Origin: Streptomyces sp. WM4235
GTDB lineage: Bacteria > Actinomycetota > Actinomycetes > Streptomycetales > Streptomycetaceae
Direction of reading: 5' to 3'
NCBI RefSeq assembly: GCF_001279725.1
Contig: NZ_LGDE01000371.1
Coordinates: forward strand, 31,755 to 95,754
Length of the DNA: 64,000 nt
A program made the position numbers and the translations under genes. Numbering within the stretch: the stretch's first letter is position 1; the number at the start of each line of letters is the position of its first letter. The notes beneath the pieces are model-generated. The model was not told the origin of the DNA. It saw only the letters and a list, made by a program, of their open reading frames with translations, and made no database searches. Below, one piece after another: positions 11,244-19,639 of the stretch.

Positions 11244-11675
11244 ATGTCCGCGTCGCAGTCCGCCGCCCGCCGTACCGTGCTCAAGGGCGCGGCCGCGCTC
11301 GCCGGGGCCGCGGGCGCCGGAGTGACCCTGGCGGCCTGTTCCACCGAGACCAACAGCGCAGGCGGCTCCCCGGCGGTCCCGACGGAGCCGGTCGAACTGG
11401 GTGCGGCGAGCGAGGTCCCGGTCGGCGGCTCGAAGCTGTTCCGCGAGCGCAAGCTCGTCGTCAGCTGCCCGGCGGAGGGTCGGTACAAGGCGTTCAGCGC
11501 CCAGTGCACCCATGCCGGATGCGTCCTCGACAAGATCGTCGAGGGTGAGGGCAACTGCCCCTGCCACGGCAGCCGCTTCGACGTGGCCACCGGCAAGGTG
11601 CTGCGGGGCCCGGCCTCCGCCCCGCTGCCCGAGGTCCCCGTGAAGGTCGAGGGCGGCCGGCTCGTCGCCGGCTGA
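11244..11675 (+). CDS. Tat-exported Rieske [2Fe-2S] lipoprotein
   Basis: The protein has 143 residues. The N terminus combines a twin-arginine motif (RRTVLKG) with a hydrophobic Ala/Gly stretch and a lipobox ending LAAC, so a folded, cofactor-loaded protein anchored outside the membrane is expected. The Rieske cluster ligands are in CTHAGC (Cys, His) and CPCHGS (Cys, His), about 26 residues apart, and both boxes contain the extra disulfide Cys of classical Rieske folds. No membrane oxidase or dehydrogenase partner is adjacent, so its redox partner is unknown. ATG 11244 follows GGGAGA with good spacing. The upstream in-frame extension lacks a ribosome site. Confidence 0.87.
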   Translation: MSASQSAARRTVLKGAAALAGAAGAGVTLAACSTETNSAGGSPAVPTEPVELGAASEVPVGGSKLFRERKLVVSCPAEGRYKAFSAQCTHAGCVLDKIVEGEGNCPCHGSRFDVATGKVLRGPASAPLPEVPVKVEGGRLVAG

Positions 11676-11720
11676 ACCCGCCCCGCAACGGACGGGAGCC
11701 ACGGGGAGCGGCGCACGCGG

Positions 11721-12659
11721 CTACTCCCAGTCCCAGGCGATGCCCAGGATCCCGCGCCGCACCCCTTCCTCCAGCAGGTGCACGGCCCGGTGCCTACCGC
11801 TCGGCGTCAGATCCGTCAGGCCGTCGCGGCGTGCCCCCGGGCCGCTCCGACTGAACCGCCGGCAGCGCACGGGCAGGGCCGCCTCGTCGAAGCGGACCTG
11901 GAGCATGTACTGGCCGCCGGTGTAGCTGAAGCCGCGTACGTACTCGGTGCACCGGCCGCCCGTGCCGTCCTCGAAGCCGTAGCCGAAGACGTACGTGTCG
12001 CCCGCGCGGAGCCGTGCGTCGAAGAGCAGTTCGGCGACCACCACCTCCGCCTCGCGGTGCCACCGCACCCGCCCCGTCCGGCAGTTCTCCTCCGCCCGCA
12101 CCCGGACCCGGGCGGGATCGCAGCCGGGATCGCCGTGGTGGACGGCGAGGTACCGGTCGACCCCGTCGCGGTGGGCACGCACCACGTGCTGCGACACCCG
12201 GCCCACCAACTCGCCGGCGGCGCCGATCCGCACCCGCTCGTGGTGGCCGACCGTGTGCAGACCGCCGTCCGAGGGCAGCTCCATCGAGGCCAACAGCTCC
12301 TCCACGGCGGCGCCCACGCTGACCAGGGAGCGGTACGAGCGACCCGGCGGGCGAATCGATTCCGCTGAGGCGCCCTCCGGTGTGTCCAGCAGACGTGACA
12401 GGGTTCCCCCGGGCAGTTCCAGGATCTCCTCCAGCGCCCGCACGGCCCTCAGGGACTCGGCGCGCCGGGGGCGGCGCGCGCCCTGCTGCCAGTAACTGAG
12501 GCTCGTCACGCCGAGCTTGATGCCCCGCGCGGCGAGCCGGTGTTGTACCCGGTGCAGGGGAAGGCCGCGGGCCGTCAGCGCGGCCCGCAGCGCGAGGTGG
12601 AAGGGGCCCGCGCGCAACAGTCGCGGCAGGTCGTGGGCACTGTCCGCGGTCGTCCGCAT
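11721..12659 (-). CDS. XRE-type helix-turn-helix transcriptional regulator
   Basis: The protein has 312 residues. The N-terminal segment LRAALTARGLPLHRVQHRLAARG followed by LGVTSLSYWQQGARRPRRAE (about 23-70) is the helix-turn-helix variant often seen in Streptomyces XRE-like regulators. The remaining 230 residues form an uncharacterised effector-like domain with several His/Cys residues. The ATG at 12659 has a near-perfect AGGAGG (12673-12668 on the minus strand), and a perfect 12-bp palindrome sits directly upstream of that Shine-Dalgarno. It is divergent from a secreted papain-like protease gene, which is its likely target. Confidence 0.75.
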   Translation of the reverse strand: MRTTADSAHDLPRLLRAGPFHLALRAALTARGLPLHRVQHRLAARGIKLGVTSLSYWQQGARRPRRAESLRAVRALEEILELPGGTLSRLLDTPEGASAESIRPPGRSYRSLVSVGAAVEELLASMELPSDGGLHTVGHHERVRIGAAGELVGRVSQHVVRAHRDGVDRYLAVHHGDPGCDPARVRVRAEENCRTGRVRWHREAEVVVAELLFDARLRAGDTYVFGYGFEDGTGGRCTEYVRGFSYTGGQYMLQVRFDEAALPVRCRRFSRSGPGARRDGLTDLTPSGRHRAVHLLEEGVRRGILGIAWDWE

Positions 12660-12673
12660 GGCGGAAACCTCCT

Positions 12674-12793
12674 GTGAACGTTCACGCGCCACGGGGCGGG
12701 AGACCGCGTCCGGGACGCCCGGGATTCAGGTGGGCCCTGGTGAGCGCGGGTGGACGGAGGGCGGCCGTTCACATTCCGGTTGCCCCGTTCACA
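12674..12793. promoter_or_regulatory. Candidate operator sites with GTTCAC core between XRE regulator and protease
   Basis: GTGAACGTTCAC (12674-12685) is a perfect palindrome. Its half GTTCAC recurs as GTTCACA at 12767-12773 and 12787-12793, 20 bp apart on the same face. The pattern suggests binding by the adjacent XRE regulator. The 20-bp spacing argues against a PHO box, which uses 11-bp units. The rest of the 251-bp gap shows no gene. Confidence 0.4.
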
Positions 12794-12910
12794 CGGCGAT
12801 GTCACCGCGTATTGAAGCGTGTTGACCTGATCGCGACAACACCCCGATGCTCCTCCACAGCGTCCGGACGCGCTCCTCCGATCCCCACTCTCCACCACGG
12901 GAGGAACGCG

Positions 12911-13501
12911 ATGCGCAAGTCCAACCGGCGGCTGTCCCCGGCCGCCCTCCTCATTGCCCTGCTCTTCGTCCTGTCCACCGGCACCGCCACCGCCGTCGAC
13001 GCCGGCACGGACTCCGCTCTCGCCTCCAAGCGCCTGAACATCACCATGCAGGCCCAACAGAAGACCAACTGGTGCTGGGCCGCGGGCGGCAACACGATCG
13101 CGACCTGGTTCGGTCGCTCCTACAGCCAGAACCAGTTCTGCAACGCCGCCTTCAACCGTCAACAGGGCACCGAATGCCCCAACAACCAGGCCACCCTGGG
13201 CAACGTCCAGACCGGTCTGCGCTGGGCCGGGGTCAACCCCGGCTCCTACGTGACCGGCTGGCTCCAGTACTCCACCGTCCAGACCGAGATCAACGCCGGC
13301 CGACCCGTGGAGACCCGCATCCAGTGGTCCAACGGCGGCGGCCACATGCACGTGATCCACGGCTACGACACCGCGAACAGCTGGGTCTACTGGGGCGACC
13401 CGTGGCCTTCCAGCGACCGCTACAACTGGGCCTCCCACGCCTGGTACGTCGACAACGACACCTTCTCCTGGACCCACTCCCTCTACCGGATCGGAGCGTG
13501 A
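12911..13501 (+). CDS. Secreted papain-like cysteine protease
   Basis: This 196-residue protein starts with a Sec signal peptide (RKSNRR, then a hydrophobic core, with cleavage expected after TATA). QKTNWCWAAGGNTIATWF holds the oxyanion Gln and catalytic Cys of papain-like (C39/C70-like) folds. GGGHMHVIHGYD provides the catalytic His, and VYWGDPWP resembles the downstream Asp/Asn strand. The total length is short and there is no visible propeptide beyond about 15 residues. ATG 12911 follows GGAGGAA. The next gene begins 4 nt after its stop, so the two are very likely co-expressed. Substrate and role are unknown. Confidence 0.8.
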   Translation: MRKSNRRLSPAALLIALLFVLSTGTATAVDAGTDSALASKRLNITMQAQQKTNWCWAAGGNTIATWFGRSYSQNQFCNAAFNRQQGTECPNNQATLGNVQTGLRWAGVNPGSYVTGWLQYSTVQTEINAGRPVETRIQWSNGGGHMHVIHGYDTANSWVYWGDPWPSSDRYNWASHAWYVDNDTFSWTHSLYRIGA

Positions 13502-13505
13502 CGCC

Positions 13506-14317
13506 GTGACCGCCGTACCCCTGCGCGCCGCCGCCGTCGCGGTCCTCGCCGGTGCCTGCCTGCTCCTGTCCCCGCAGGCCCAGGCGTCCCCGTACCGCAG
13601 CCCCCGTCCGCCGGGGCCGACGTCCGGGCGGCCGCCCGACAGGCGGCCGTCGCCCCCGACACCCTGGCCACACTCGCCCGGTTCTTCGCCCGGGAGGGCA
13701 GGGTCGGCCTCGCCGAGGCCAAGCCCCGCATCGAGGGCGAGACGATCCCCGTCCACCACCTCTCCCCGGACTTCGTCGCCGGCAAGGCGGGGGCACCCGT
13801 GGCCCGCCTGGAGTTCCTCGCGAGCGAGGCCGTCTCCTCCGACGGACAGCGGGCCGCCCTGTGGACCGCCCGGACACCCGCCGGCTGGCAGGTCGTGAAC
13901 ATCGCCACCGGCGACGACGAGTGCCGCTACGCCGGACTCGGGGCGGAGAAACTGCCCGGCGGCACCGTGTTCCGCGAGCCGCAGATCGACGCCTGGTACG
14001 TGGCCCGGGGCGACCGGGTGCTGCCGCTCGACGAGGACGCGACACGCGCCGTGGGGGCCGCCGGGACGAGCCTGGCCGGCTACCGGACACGCGTCGCCAA
14101 GGCCTACGGCGACAAACTCCCCGGCTCCGCCTACGCCAGGGACGGCCGCGCCGGCGGCTACGCCGAACCCGCCGCGGCGACGGCGGCCCGCCCCACCGAG
14201 CCCTCCCCGACCCCGTCCCCGGCCTCGCCGACGGTCGGAGCGGCCGGGGCCGCCGGGGCGCTCGCGCTGGGCGGCGCCGGGATCCTGCTCCTGCGCCGCC
14301 GCACGGTCCGCCCGTAG
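13506..14317 (+). pseudogene. Secreted, C-terminally membrane-anchored protein, frameshifted near 13590
   Basis: The start GTG 13506 gives a clear signal peptide ([20 protein letters not shown]), but after that the frame loses coding character. From about 13595 the +2 frame reads a sensible protein: [20 protein letters not shown], then [17 protein letters not shown] and [14 protein letters not shown], a Pro/Thr-rich linker, a hydrophobic helix ([17 protein letters not shown]) and RRR at the end. One extra C in the CCCC run at 13588-13591 would join the two frames. The intact product would be an about 270-residue type I membrane or wall-spanning protein made with the protease upstream. No family was recognised, and the frameshift may be a sequencing error. 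Confidence 0.65.
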
Positions 14318-14366
14318 GGGAGGCCCGCGGGTCCCGGCCCTCCGCCAGGGGGCCGGGCCACGCGGG

Positions 14367-14400
14367 TCCGGGCGGCGCCCCTCCCCGGGCGCCGCCCGGA
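14367..14400. terminator. Hairpin terminator before uvrC
   Basis: A perfect 14-bp stem (14367-14380 with 14387-14400, TCCGGGCGGCGCCC arm) closes on a CTCCCC loop, without a T run. It separates the protease pair from uvrC. Confidence 0.55.
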
Positions 14401-14496
14401 CACCGTCGCGCCGAAGGGCCGCGACCGGGCCGGCCCCCGGCAACGAGGGCCGGTGCCGGGGGACCGTTGTCGGCCGCCGCCAGTAGGGTGGTTGGC

Positions 14497-16512
14497 ATGG
14501 CCGACCCTTCCAGCTACCGCCCCAAGCCGGGGCAGATCCCCGACTCCCCGGGGGTCTACAAGTTCCGCGACGAGCACCGCCGGGTGATCTACGTCGGGAA
14601 GGCCAAAAGCCTGCGGCAACGCCTGGCCAGCTACTTCCAGGACGTCGCGAACCTGCACCCGCGCACCGCCACGATGGTCACGACCGCCGCCTCCGTCGAG
14701 TGGACCGTGGTGTCCACCGAGGTCGAGGCGCTCCAGCTGGAGTACTCCTGGATCAAGGAGTACGACCCCCGGTTCAACGTGAAGTACCGGGACGACAAGA
14801 GCTACCCCTCCCTCGCCGTCACCATGAACGAGGAGTACCCCCGGGTCCAGGTCATGCGCGGGCCCAAGAAGAAGGGCGTGCGCTACTTCGGCCCGTACGG
14901 GCACGCCTGGGCCATCCGCGAGACGGTCGACCTGATGCTGCGCGTCTTCCCCGTGCGCACCTGCTCCGCCGGAGTGTTCAAGCGATCCGCGCAGATCGGC
15001 CGCCCCTGCCTGCTCGGCTACATCGGCAAGTGCTCCGCGCCCTGCGTGGGCCGCGTCACCCCCGACGAGCACCGCGAACTGGCCGAGGACTTCTGCGACT
15101 TCATGGCCGGCCGCACCGGCACCTACCTCACCCGCCTCGAACAGCAGATGCACGAGGCCGCCGAGGACATGGAGTACGAGAAGGCCGCCCGGCTGCGCGA
15201 CGACATGGGGGCCCTGCGCCGCGCCATGGAGAAGAACGCCGTCGTGCTCGCCGACGCCACCGACGCCGACCTCGTCGCCGTCGCGGAGGACGAGCTCGAA
15301 GCCGCCGTGCAGATCTTCCACGTACGCGGTGGCCGGGTCCGCGGCCAGCGCGGCTGGGTCACCGACAAGGTCGAGGCCGTCGACACCGCCGGCCTCGTCG
15401 AGCACGCGCTCCAGCAGCTGTACGGGGAGGAGAAGGGCGAGGCCGTCCCCAAGGAGGTGCTGGTCCCGGCGCTGCCCGAGGACACGGCGGCGCTGGCCGA
15501 GTGGCTGGCCGAGCGGCGCGGCTCCCAGGTGAGCCTGCGCATCCCGCAGCGCGGGGACAAGAAGGCCCTCATGGAGACCGTCCACCGCAACGCCGTGCAG
15601 TCCCTCGCCCTGCACAAGACCAAGCGCGCCGGCGACCTGACCACCCGCTCCCGGGCCCTGGAGGAGATCGCCGAGGCCCTGGAGCTGGACGGCGCTCCGC
15701 TGCGCATCGAGTGCTTCGACATCTCGCACCTCCAGGGTGACGACGTCGTGGCCTCGATGGTGGTCTTCGAGGACGGGCTCGCGCGCAAGAGCGAGTACCG
15801 GCGCTTCCAGATCAAATCGTTCGAGGGACAGGACGACGTCCGTTCCATGCACGAGGTGGTCTCGCGGCGCTTCCGCCGCTACCTCCAGGAGAAGCTGAAG
15901 ACGGGGGAGTGGTCCCCCGAGGACGCCGAGGACGGCGAGGTCCCGGCCGAGGACGACGGCAGGCCGAAGCGGTTCGCCTACCCGCCGCAGCTCGTGGTGG
16001 TCGACGGCGGGCAACCGCAGGTCGCCGCCGCCAAGCGGGCCCTGGAGGAGCTGGGCGTCGACGACGTCGCCGTGTGCGGCCTGGCCAAGCGGCTGGAGGA
16101 GGTGTGGCTGCCCGGCGAGGACGACCCCGTCGTGCTGCCCCGCACCAGCGAGGGCCTGTACCTGCTCCAGCGGGTCCGTGACGAAGCCCACCGGTTCGCC
16201 ATCCAGTACCAGCGCAGCAAGCGCGGCAAGCGCCTGAAATCGAGCCCGTTGGACGACGTGCCCGGACTCGGCGAGAGCCGCAAACAAGCCCTCGTCAAGC
16301 ACTTCGGTTCGGTGAAGAAGCTGAGACAGGCGACAATCGACCAGATCTGCGAGGTCCCGGGCATAGGTCGCAAGACGGCCGAGACCGTGGCCGCGGCCCT
16401 CGCCCACGCGGTTCCCGCCGGTCCTGCCGTCAACACGGCGACAGGAGAGATCATGGAAGACGAGACCCCCGCGCCCGCGGGAGCATCGTCCGAACGGGGG
16501 ACCGAGCAATGA
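14497..16512 (+). CDS. uvrC: Excinuclease ABC subunit C
   Basis: This 671-residue protein is the dual-incision nuclease of excision repair. It has an N-terminal GIY-YIG domain ([25 protein letters not shown], about 17-41), a zinc-less Cys region (CSAPCVGR), and a UvrB-interacting UVR domain ([20 protein letters not shown], about 210-230). The C-terminal RNase H-like nuclease half contains [20 protein letters not shown] and VVVDGGQPQ, and a helix-hairpin-helix tail contains VPGLGESR and [10 protein letters not shown]. The length is normal. Its stop overlaps the rapZ start by 4 nt, a conserved Streptomyces arrangement with rapZ, yvcK and whiA. Confidence 0.96.
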   Translation: MADPSSYRPKPGQIPDSPGVYKFRDEHRRVIYVGKAKSLRQRLASYFQDVANLHPRTATMVTTAASVEWTVVSTEVEALQLEYSWIKEYDPRFNVKYRDDKSYPSLAVTMNEEYPRVQVMRGPKKKGVRYFGPYGHAWAIRETVDLMLRVFPVRTCSAGVFKRSAQIGRPCLLGYIGKCSAPCVGRVTPDEHRELAEDFCDFMAGRTGTYLTRLEQQMHEAAEDMEYEKAARLRDDMGALRRAMEKNAVVLADATDADLVAVAEDELEAAVQIFHVRGGRVRGQRGWVTDKVEAVDTAGLVEHALQQLYGEEKGEAVPKEVLVPALPEDTAALAEWLAERRGSQVSLRIPQRGDKKALMETVHRNAVQSLALHKTKRAGDLTTRSRALEEIAEALELDGAPLRIECFDISHLQGDDVVASMVVFEDGLARKSEYRRFQIKSFEGQDDVRSMHEVVSRRFRRYLQEKLKTGEWSPEDAEDGEVPAEDDGRPKRFAYPPQLVVVDGGQPQVAAAKRALEELGVDDVAVCGLAKRLEEVWLPGEDDPVVLPRTSEGLYLLQRVRDEAHRFAIQYQRSKRGKRLKSSPLDDVPGLGESRKQALVKHFGSVKKLRQATIDQICEVPGIGRKTAETVAAALAHAVPAGPAVNTATGEIMEDETPAPAGASSERGTEQ

Positions 16513-17456
16513 CCGAGCACGAGACCACGCACGACCGAGACGGAGCACAGGTGAGTACGGGCACGACAGTGGAGCCCGGCGAGGCCGCCGAGGCGGCCAT
16601 CCCCGAGCTGGTGATCATCTCCGGGATGTCCGGAGCCGGCCGCAGCACCGCGGCGAAGTGCCTGGAGGACCTCGGCTGGTTCGTCGTCGACAACCTCCCC
16701 CCGGCGCTGATCCCCACCATGGTGGAGCTCGGCGCCCGCTCGCAGGGCAACGTGGCGCGCATCGCCGTCGTCGTCGACGTCCGCGGCCGGCAGTTCTTCG
16801 ACGCGCTCCGCGAGTCCCTGGCCGACCTCGAAGGCAAGGGCGTCACCCGGCGCATCGTCTTCCTGGAGTCCTCCGACGACGCGCTGGTCCGCCGCTTCGA
16901 GTCGGTCCGCCGCCCGCACCCCCTCCAGGGCGACGGCCGCATCACCGACGGCATCGCCGCCGAGCGCGACCTGCTGCGCGAGCTGCGCGGCGACGCCGAC
17001 CTGGTCATCGACACCTCCAGCCTGAACGTGCACGAACTGCGCGCCAAGATGGACGCCCAGTTCGCCGGCGACGAGGAGCCCGAGCTGCGGGCCACCGTCA
17101 TGTCCTTCGGCTACAAGTACGGCCTCCCCGTCGACGCCGACCTCGTCGTCGACTGCCGTTTCATCCCCAACCCGCACTGGGTCCCGGAACTGCGCCCCTT
17201 CACCGGGCTCAACGAGGAGGTGTCGGGCTACGTCTTCAGCCAGCCCGGCGCCAAGGAGTTCCTCGACCGGTACACCGAGCTGCTCCAGCTCATCGCCACC
17301 GGCTACCGCCGCGAGGGCAAGCGCTACGTGACCATCGCGGTCGGCTGCACCGGCGGCAAGCACCGCAGCGTGGCCATGTCCGAGAAGCTCGCCGCCCGCC
17401 TCGCCTCCGAGGGAGTCGAGACCGTCGTAGTGCACCGGGACATGGGGCGCGAGTGA
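16509..17456 (+). CDS. rapZ: RNase adapter RapZ / YvcJ-family nucleotide-binding protein
   Basis: The protein has 315 residues. In enterobacteria RapZ guides RNase E to the GlmZ RNA; in actinobacteria the role is unsettled. The P-loop is GMSGAGRST at residues 39-47, with Arg45 where most P-loops have Lys. The central FVVDNLPP strand and the C-terminal RapZ core [17 protein letters not shown] are well conserved. About 30 extra N-terminal residues precede the fold. ATG 16509 overlaps the uvrC stop (ATGA) and the gene overlaps yvcK the same way, so translation is probably coupled through the cluster. Confidence 0.93.
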   Translation: MTEHETTHDRDGAQVSTGTTVEPGEAAEAAIPELVIISGMSGAGRSTAAKCLEDLGWFVVDNLPPALIPTMVELGARSQGNVARIAVVVDVRGRQFFDALRESLADLEGKGVTRRIVFLESSDDALVRRFESVRRPHPLQGDGRITDGIAAERDLLRELRGDADLVIDTSSLNVHELRAKMDAQFAGDEEPELRATVMSFGYKYGLPVDADLVVDCRFIPNPHWVPELRPFTGLNEEVSGYVFSQPGAKEFLDRYTELLQLIATGYRREGKRYVTIAVGCTGGKHRSVAMSEKLAARLASEGVETVVVHRDMGRE

Positions 17457-18499
17457 CCGGACGGAGTCTGAGACTGCGCCGCCTGCGCCGTCTCACCCCC
17501 GGGCGGGGCGAGGACGGCGCCGGCCGTCGCCGCGGCGCCACGCCGAAGGTGGTCGCGCTCGGCGGCGGCCAGGGCCTGTCGGCCTCCCTCGCCGCCCTGC
17601 GACGGATCACCGGCGACCTCACCGCCGTGGTCACCGTCGCCGACGACGGCGGCTCCAGCGGCCGGCTCCGGGAGGAGCTCGGCGTGCTGCCGCCCGGCGA
17701 CCTGCGCAAGGCGCTGGCCGCGCTGTGCGGCGACGACGAATGGGGCCAGACCTGGGCCCGGGTCATCCAGCACCGGTTCCAGTCCCGCGGCGACCTGCAC
17801 GAGCACGCCGTCGGCAACCTGCTGATCGTCGCCCTGTGGGAACAGCTCGGCGACCCCGTCCAGGCACTCGACCTGGTCGGCAAGCTGCTGGGCGCCCAGG
17901 GTCGGGTACTGCCGATGTCGGCGGTGCCCCTGGAACTCCAGGCGCTGGTCAAGGGGCACGATCCGGCCCGCCCGGACGACGTGGACACCGTCCGCGGGCA
18001 GGCCACCGTGGCCCTCACCCCGGGCGAGGTGCTCTCCGTACAGGTCGTGCCCGGCGACCCGCCGGCCGTGCCGGAGGCCGTCGCGGCCGTGCTCGACGCC
18101 GACTGGGTGGTGCTCGGACCGGGGTCGTGGTTCTCCTCCGTGATCCCGCACCTGCTGGTGCCCGAACTGCTCGACGCGCTCATCGAGACGAAGGCCCGAA
18201 GAGTCCTCTCGCTGAACCTCGCGCCGCAACCCGGGGAAACAGAGGGCTTCTCTCCGCAGCGTCATTTGGAGGTTTTGGCCCGACACGCCCCTAAACTCGC
18301 CCTGGACGTGGTGCTGGCCGACGAGGCCGCCGTGCCCGACCGCGAGTCCCTCTCCGATGCCGCGAAACGGTTCGGTGCCGCGGTCGAGCTGGCGCCGGTT
18401 GCCAGGCAGGACGGCTCTCCGAAGCACGACCCGGAGCTGCTGGCCGCCGCGTACGACCGTATTTTTCGGATGCATGGAAGGATCGGCCCATGGCGATGA
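17453..18499 (+). CDS. yvcK: YvcK/gluconeogenesis factor family protein
   Basis: This 348-residue protein has an Arg-rich N-terminal extension of about 30 residues, followed by the CofD-like Rossmann start [17 protein letters not shown], the [20 protein letters not shown] motif and [16 protein letters not shown]. YvcK proteins bind UDP-sugars and influence cell shape and growth on gluconeogenic carbon; CofD relatives are phospholactate transferases. GTG 17453 overlaps the rapZ stop (GTGA) and the end overlaps whiA by 10 nt. It is kept in the uvrC-rapZ-yvcK-whiA operon. Confidence 0.92.
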   Translation: MTGRSLRLRRLRRLTPGRGEDGAGRRRGATPKVVALGGGQGLSASLAALRRITGDLTAVVTVADDGGSSGRLREELGVLPPGDLRKALAALCGDDEWGQTWARVIQHRFQSRGDLHEHAVGNLLIVALWEQLGDPVQALDLVGKLLGAQGRVLPMSAVPLELQALVKGHDPARPDDVDTVRGQATVALTPGEVLSVQVVPGDPPAVPEAVAAVLDADWVVLGPGSWFSSVIPHLLVPELLDALIETKARRVLSLNLAPQPGETEGFSPQRHLEVLARHAPKLALDVVLADEAAVPDRESLSDAAKRFGAAVELAPVARQDGSPKHDPELLAAAYDRIFRMHGRIGPWR

Positions 18500-19485
18500 C
18501 GCCTGCGGTGAAGGACGAGATCTCTCGCCTGCCCGTCACCCGGACCTGCTGCAGGAAGGCCGAGGTCTCGGCGATCCTCCGGTTCGCCGGTGGCCTGCAC
18601 CTGGTGAGCGGCCGCATCGTCATCGAGGCGGAGCTGGACACGGGGGTCGCCGCCCGGAGACTGCGCAAGGACATCCTGGAGATCTTCGGCCATTCCTCGG
18701 ACCTCGTCGTGATGGCTCCCGGCGGACTGCGCCGCGGCAGCCGCTTCGTCGTGCGCGTCGTCGCCGGCGGGGACCAGCTGGCACGCCAGACGGGCCTCGT
18801 GGACGGCCGGGGGCGCCCCATCCGGGGCCTCCCGCCCCAGGTGGTCTCCGGGGCCACCTGCGACGCGGAGGCGGCCTGGCGCGGTGCCTTCCTGGCCCAC
18901 GGCTCCCTCACCGAGCCGGGTCGGTCGTCCTCCCTGGAGGTCACCTGCCCCGGTCCCGAGGCCGCCCTGGCCCTGGTGGGCGCCGCCCGCAGGCTCTCCA
19001 TCGCCGCCAAGGCGCGCGAGGTCCGCGGTGTCGACCGGGTCGTCGTCCGCGACGGCGACGCGATCGGTGCCCTGCTCACCCGACTGGGCGCGCACGACTC
19101 GGTACTGGCCTGGGAGGAGCGGCGGATGCGGCGCGAGGTCCGCGCCACCGCCAACCGCCTGGCCAACTTCGACGACGCCAACCTGCGCCGCTCCGCCCGC
19201 GCCGCGGTGGCCGCCGGAGCCCGGGTGCAGCGCGCGCTGGAGATCCTCGGCGAGGAGGTCCCCGAGCACCTCGCGGCCGCCGGCCGGCTGCGCATGGAGC
19301 ACAAGCAGGCCTCCCTGGAGGAGCTGGGCGCGCTCGCCGACCCGCCCTTGACCAAGGACGCGGTCGCCGGCCGGATCCGTCGCCTGCTGGCGATGGCCGA
19401 CAAGCGTGCCCAGGACCTGGGCATCCCGGGCACCGAGTCGAACCTCGACCTCAGTGAGGAACTGGCCGACAACATGGCCGGCTGA
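18490..19485 (+). CDS. whiA: Sporulation transcription factor WhiA
   Basis: This 331-residue protein is near-identical in character to Streptomyces WhiA. It has an N-terminal LAGLIDADG-like (homing-endonuclease-derived) domain ([20 protein letters not shown]) and a C-terminal helix-turn-helix ([26 protein letters not shown]). WhiA works with WhiB to turn on the switch from aerial hyphal growth to sporulation septation. ATG 18490 lies within the last codons of yvcK (10-nt overlap). In other Streptomyces, whiA also has its own sporulation-time promoter within the upstream gene; that was not seen directly here. Confidence 0.96.
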   Translation: MAMTPAVKDEISRLPVTRTCCRKAEVSAILRFAGGLHLVSGRIVIEAELDTGVAARRLRKDILEIFGHSSDLVVMAPGGLRRGSRFVVRVVAGGDQLARQTGLVDGRGRPIRGLPPQVVSGATCDAEAAWRGAFLAHGSLTEPGRSSSLEVTCPGPEAALALVGAARRLSIAAKAREVRGVDRVVVRDGDAIGALLTRLGAHDSVLAWEERRMRREVRATANRLANFDDANLRRSARAAVAAGARVQRALEILGEEVPEHLAAAGRLRMEHKQASLEELGALADPPLTKDAVAGRIRRLLAMADKRAQDLGIPGTESNLDLSEELADNMAG

Positions 19486-19521
19486 CCCTCGCGACGACGC
19501 GAGAACCCACCGTGGTCCCCG

Positions 19522-19555
19522 GGTGCCCGCACGAGTGAATCGTGCGGGCACCTTT
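19522..19555 (+). terminator. Rho-independent terminator of the uvrC-whiA operon
   Basis: A perfect 13-bp stem (19522-19534 with 19540-19552, GGTGCCCGCACGA arm) with a 5-nt loop is followed by TTT. It starts 37 nt after the whiA stop. Confidence 0.85.
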
Positions 19556-19639
19556 CGGCACGCCCCATTGACATGCGCATGGGCGGTCGTGAGCCTGTCG
19601 TCCGAACGCTTTCGTGGCAGACGACGCCCAGGGGGGCAC

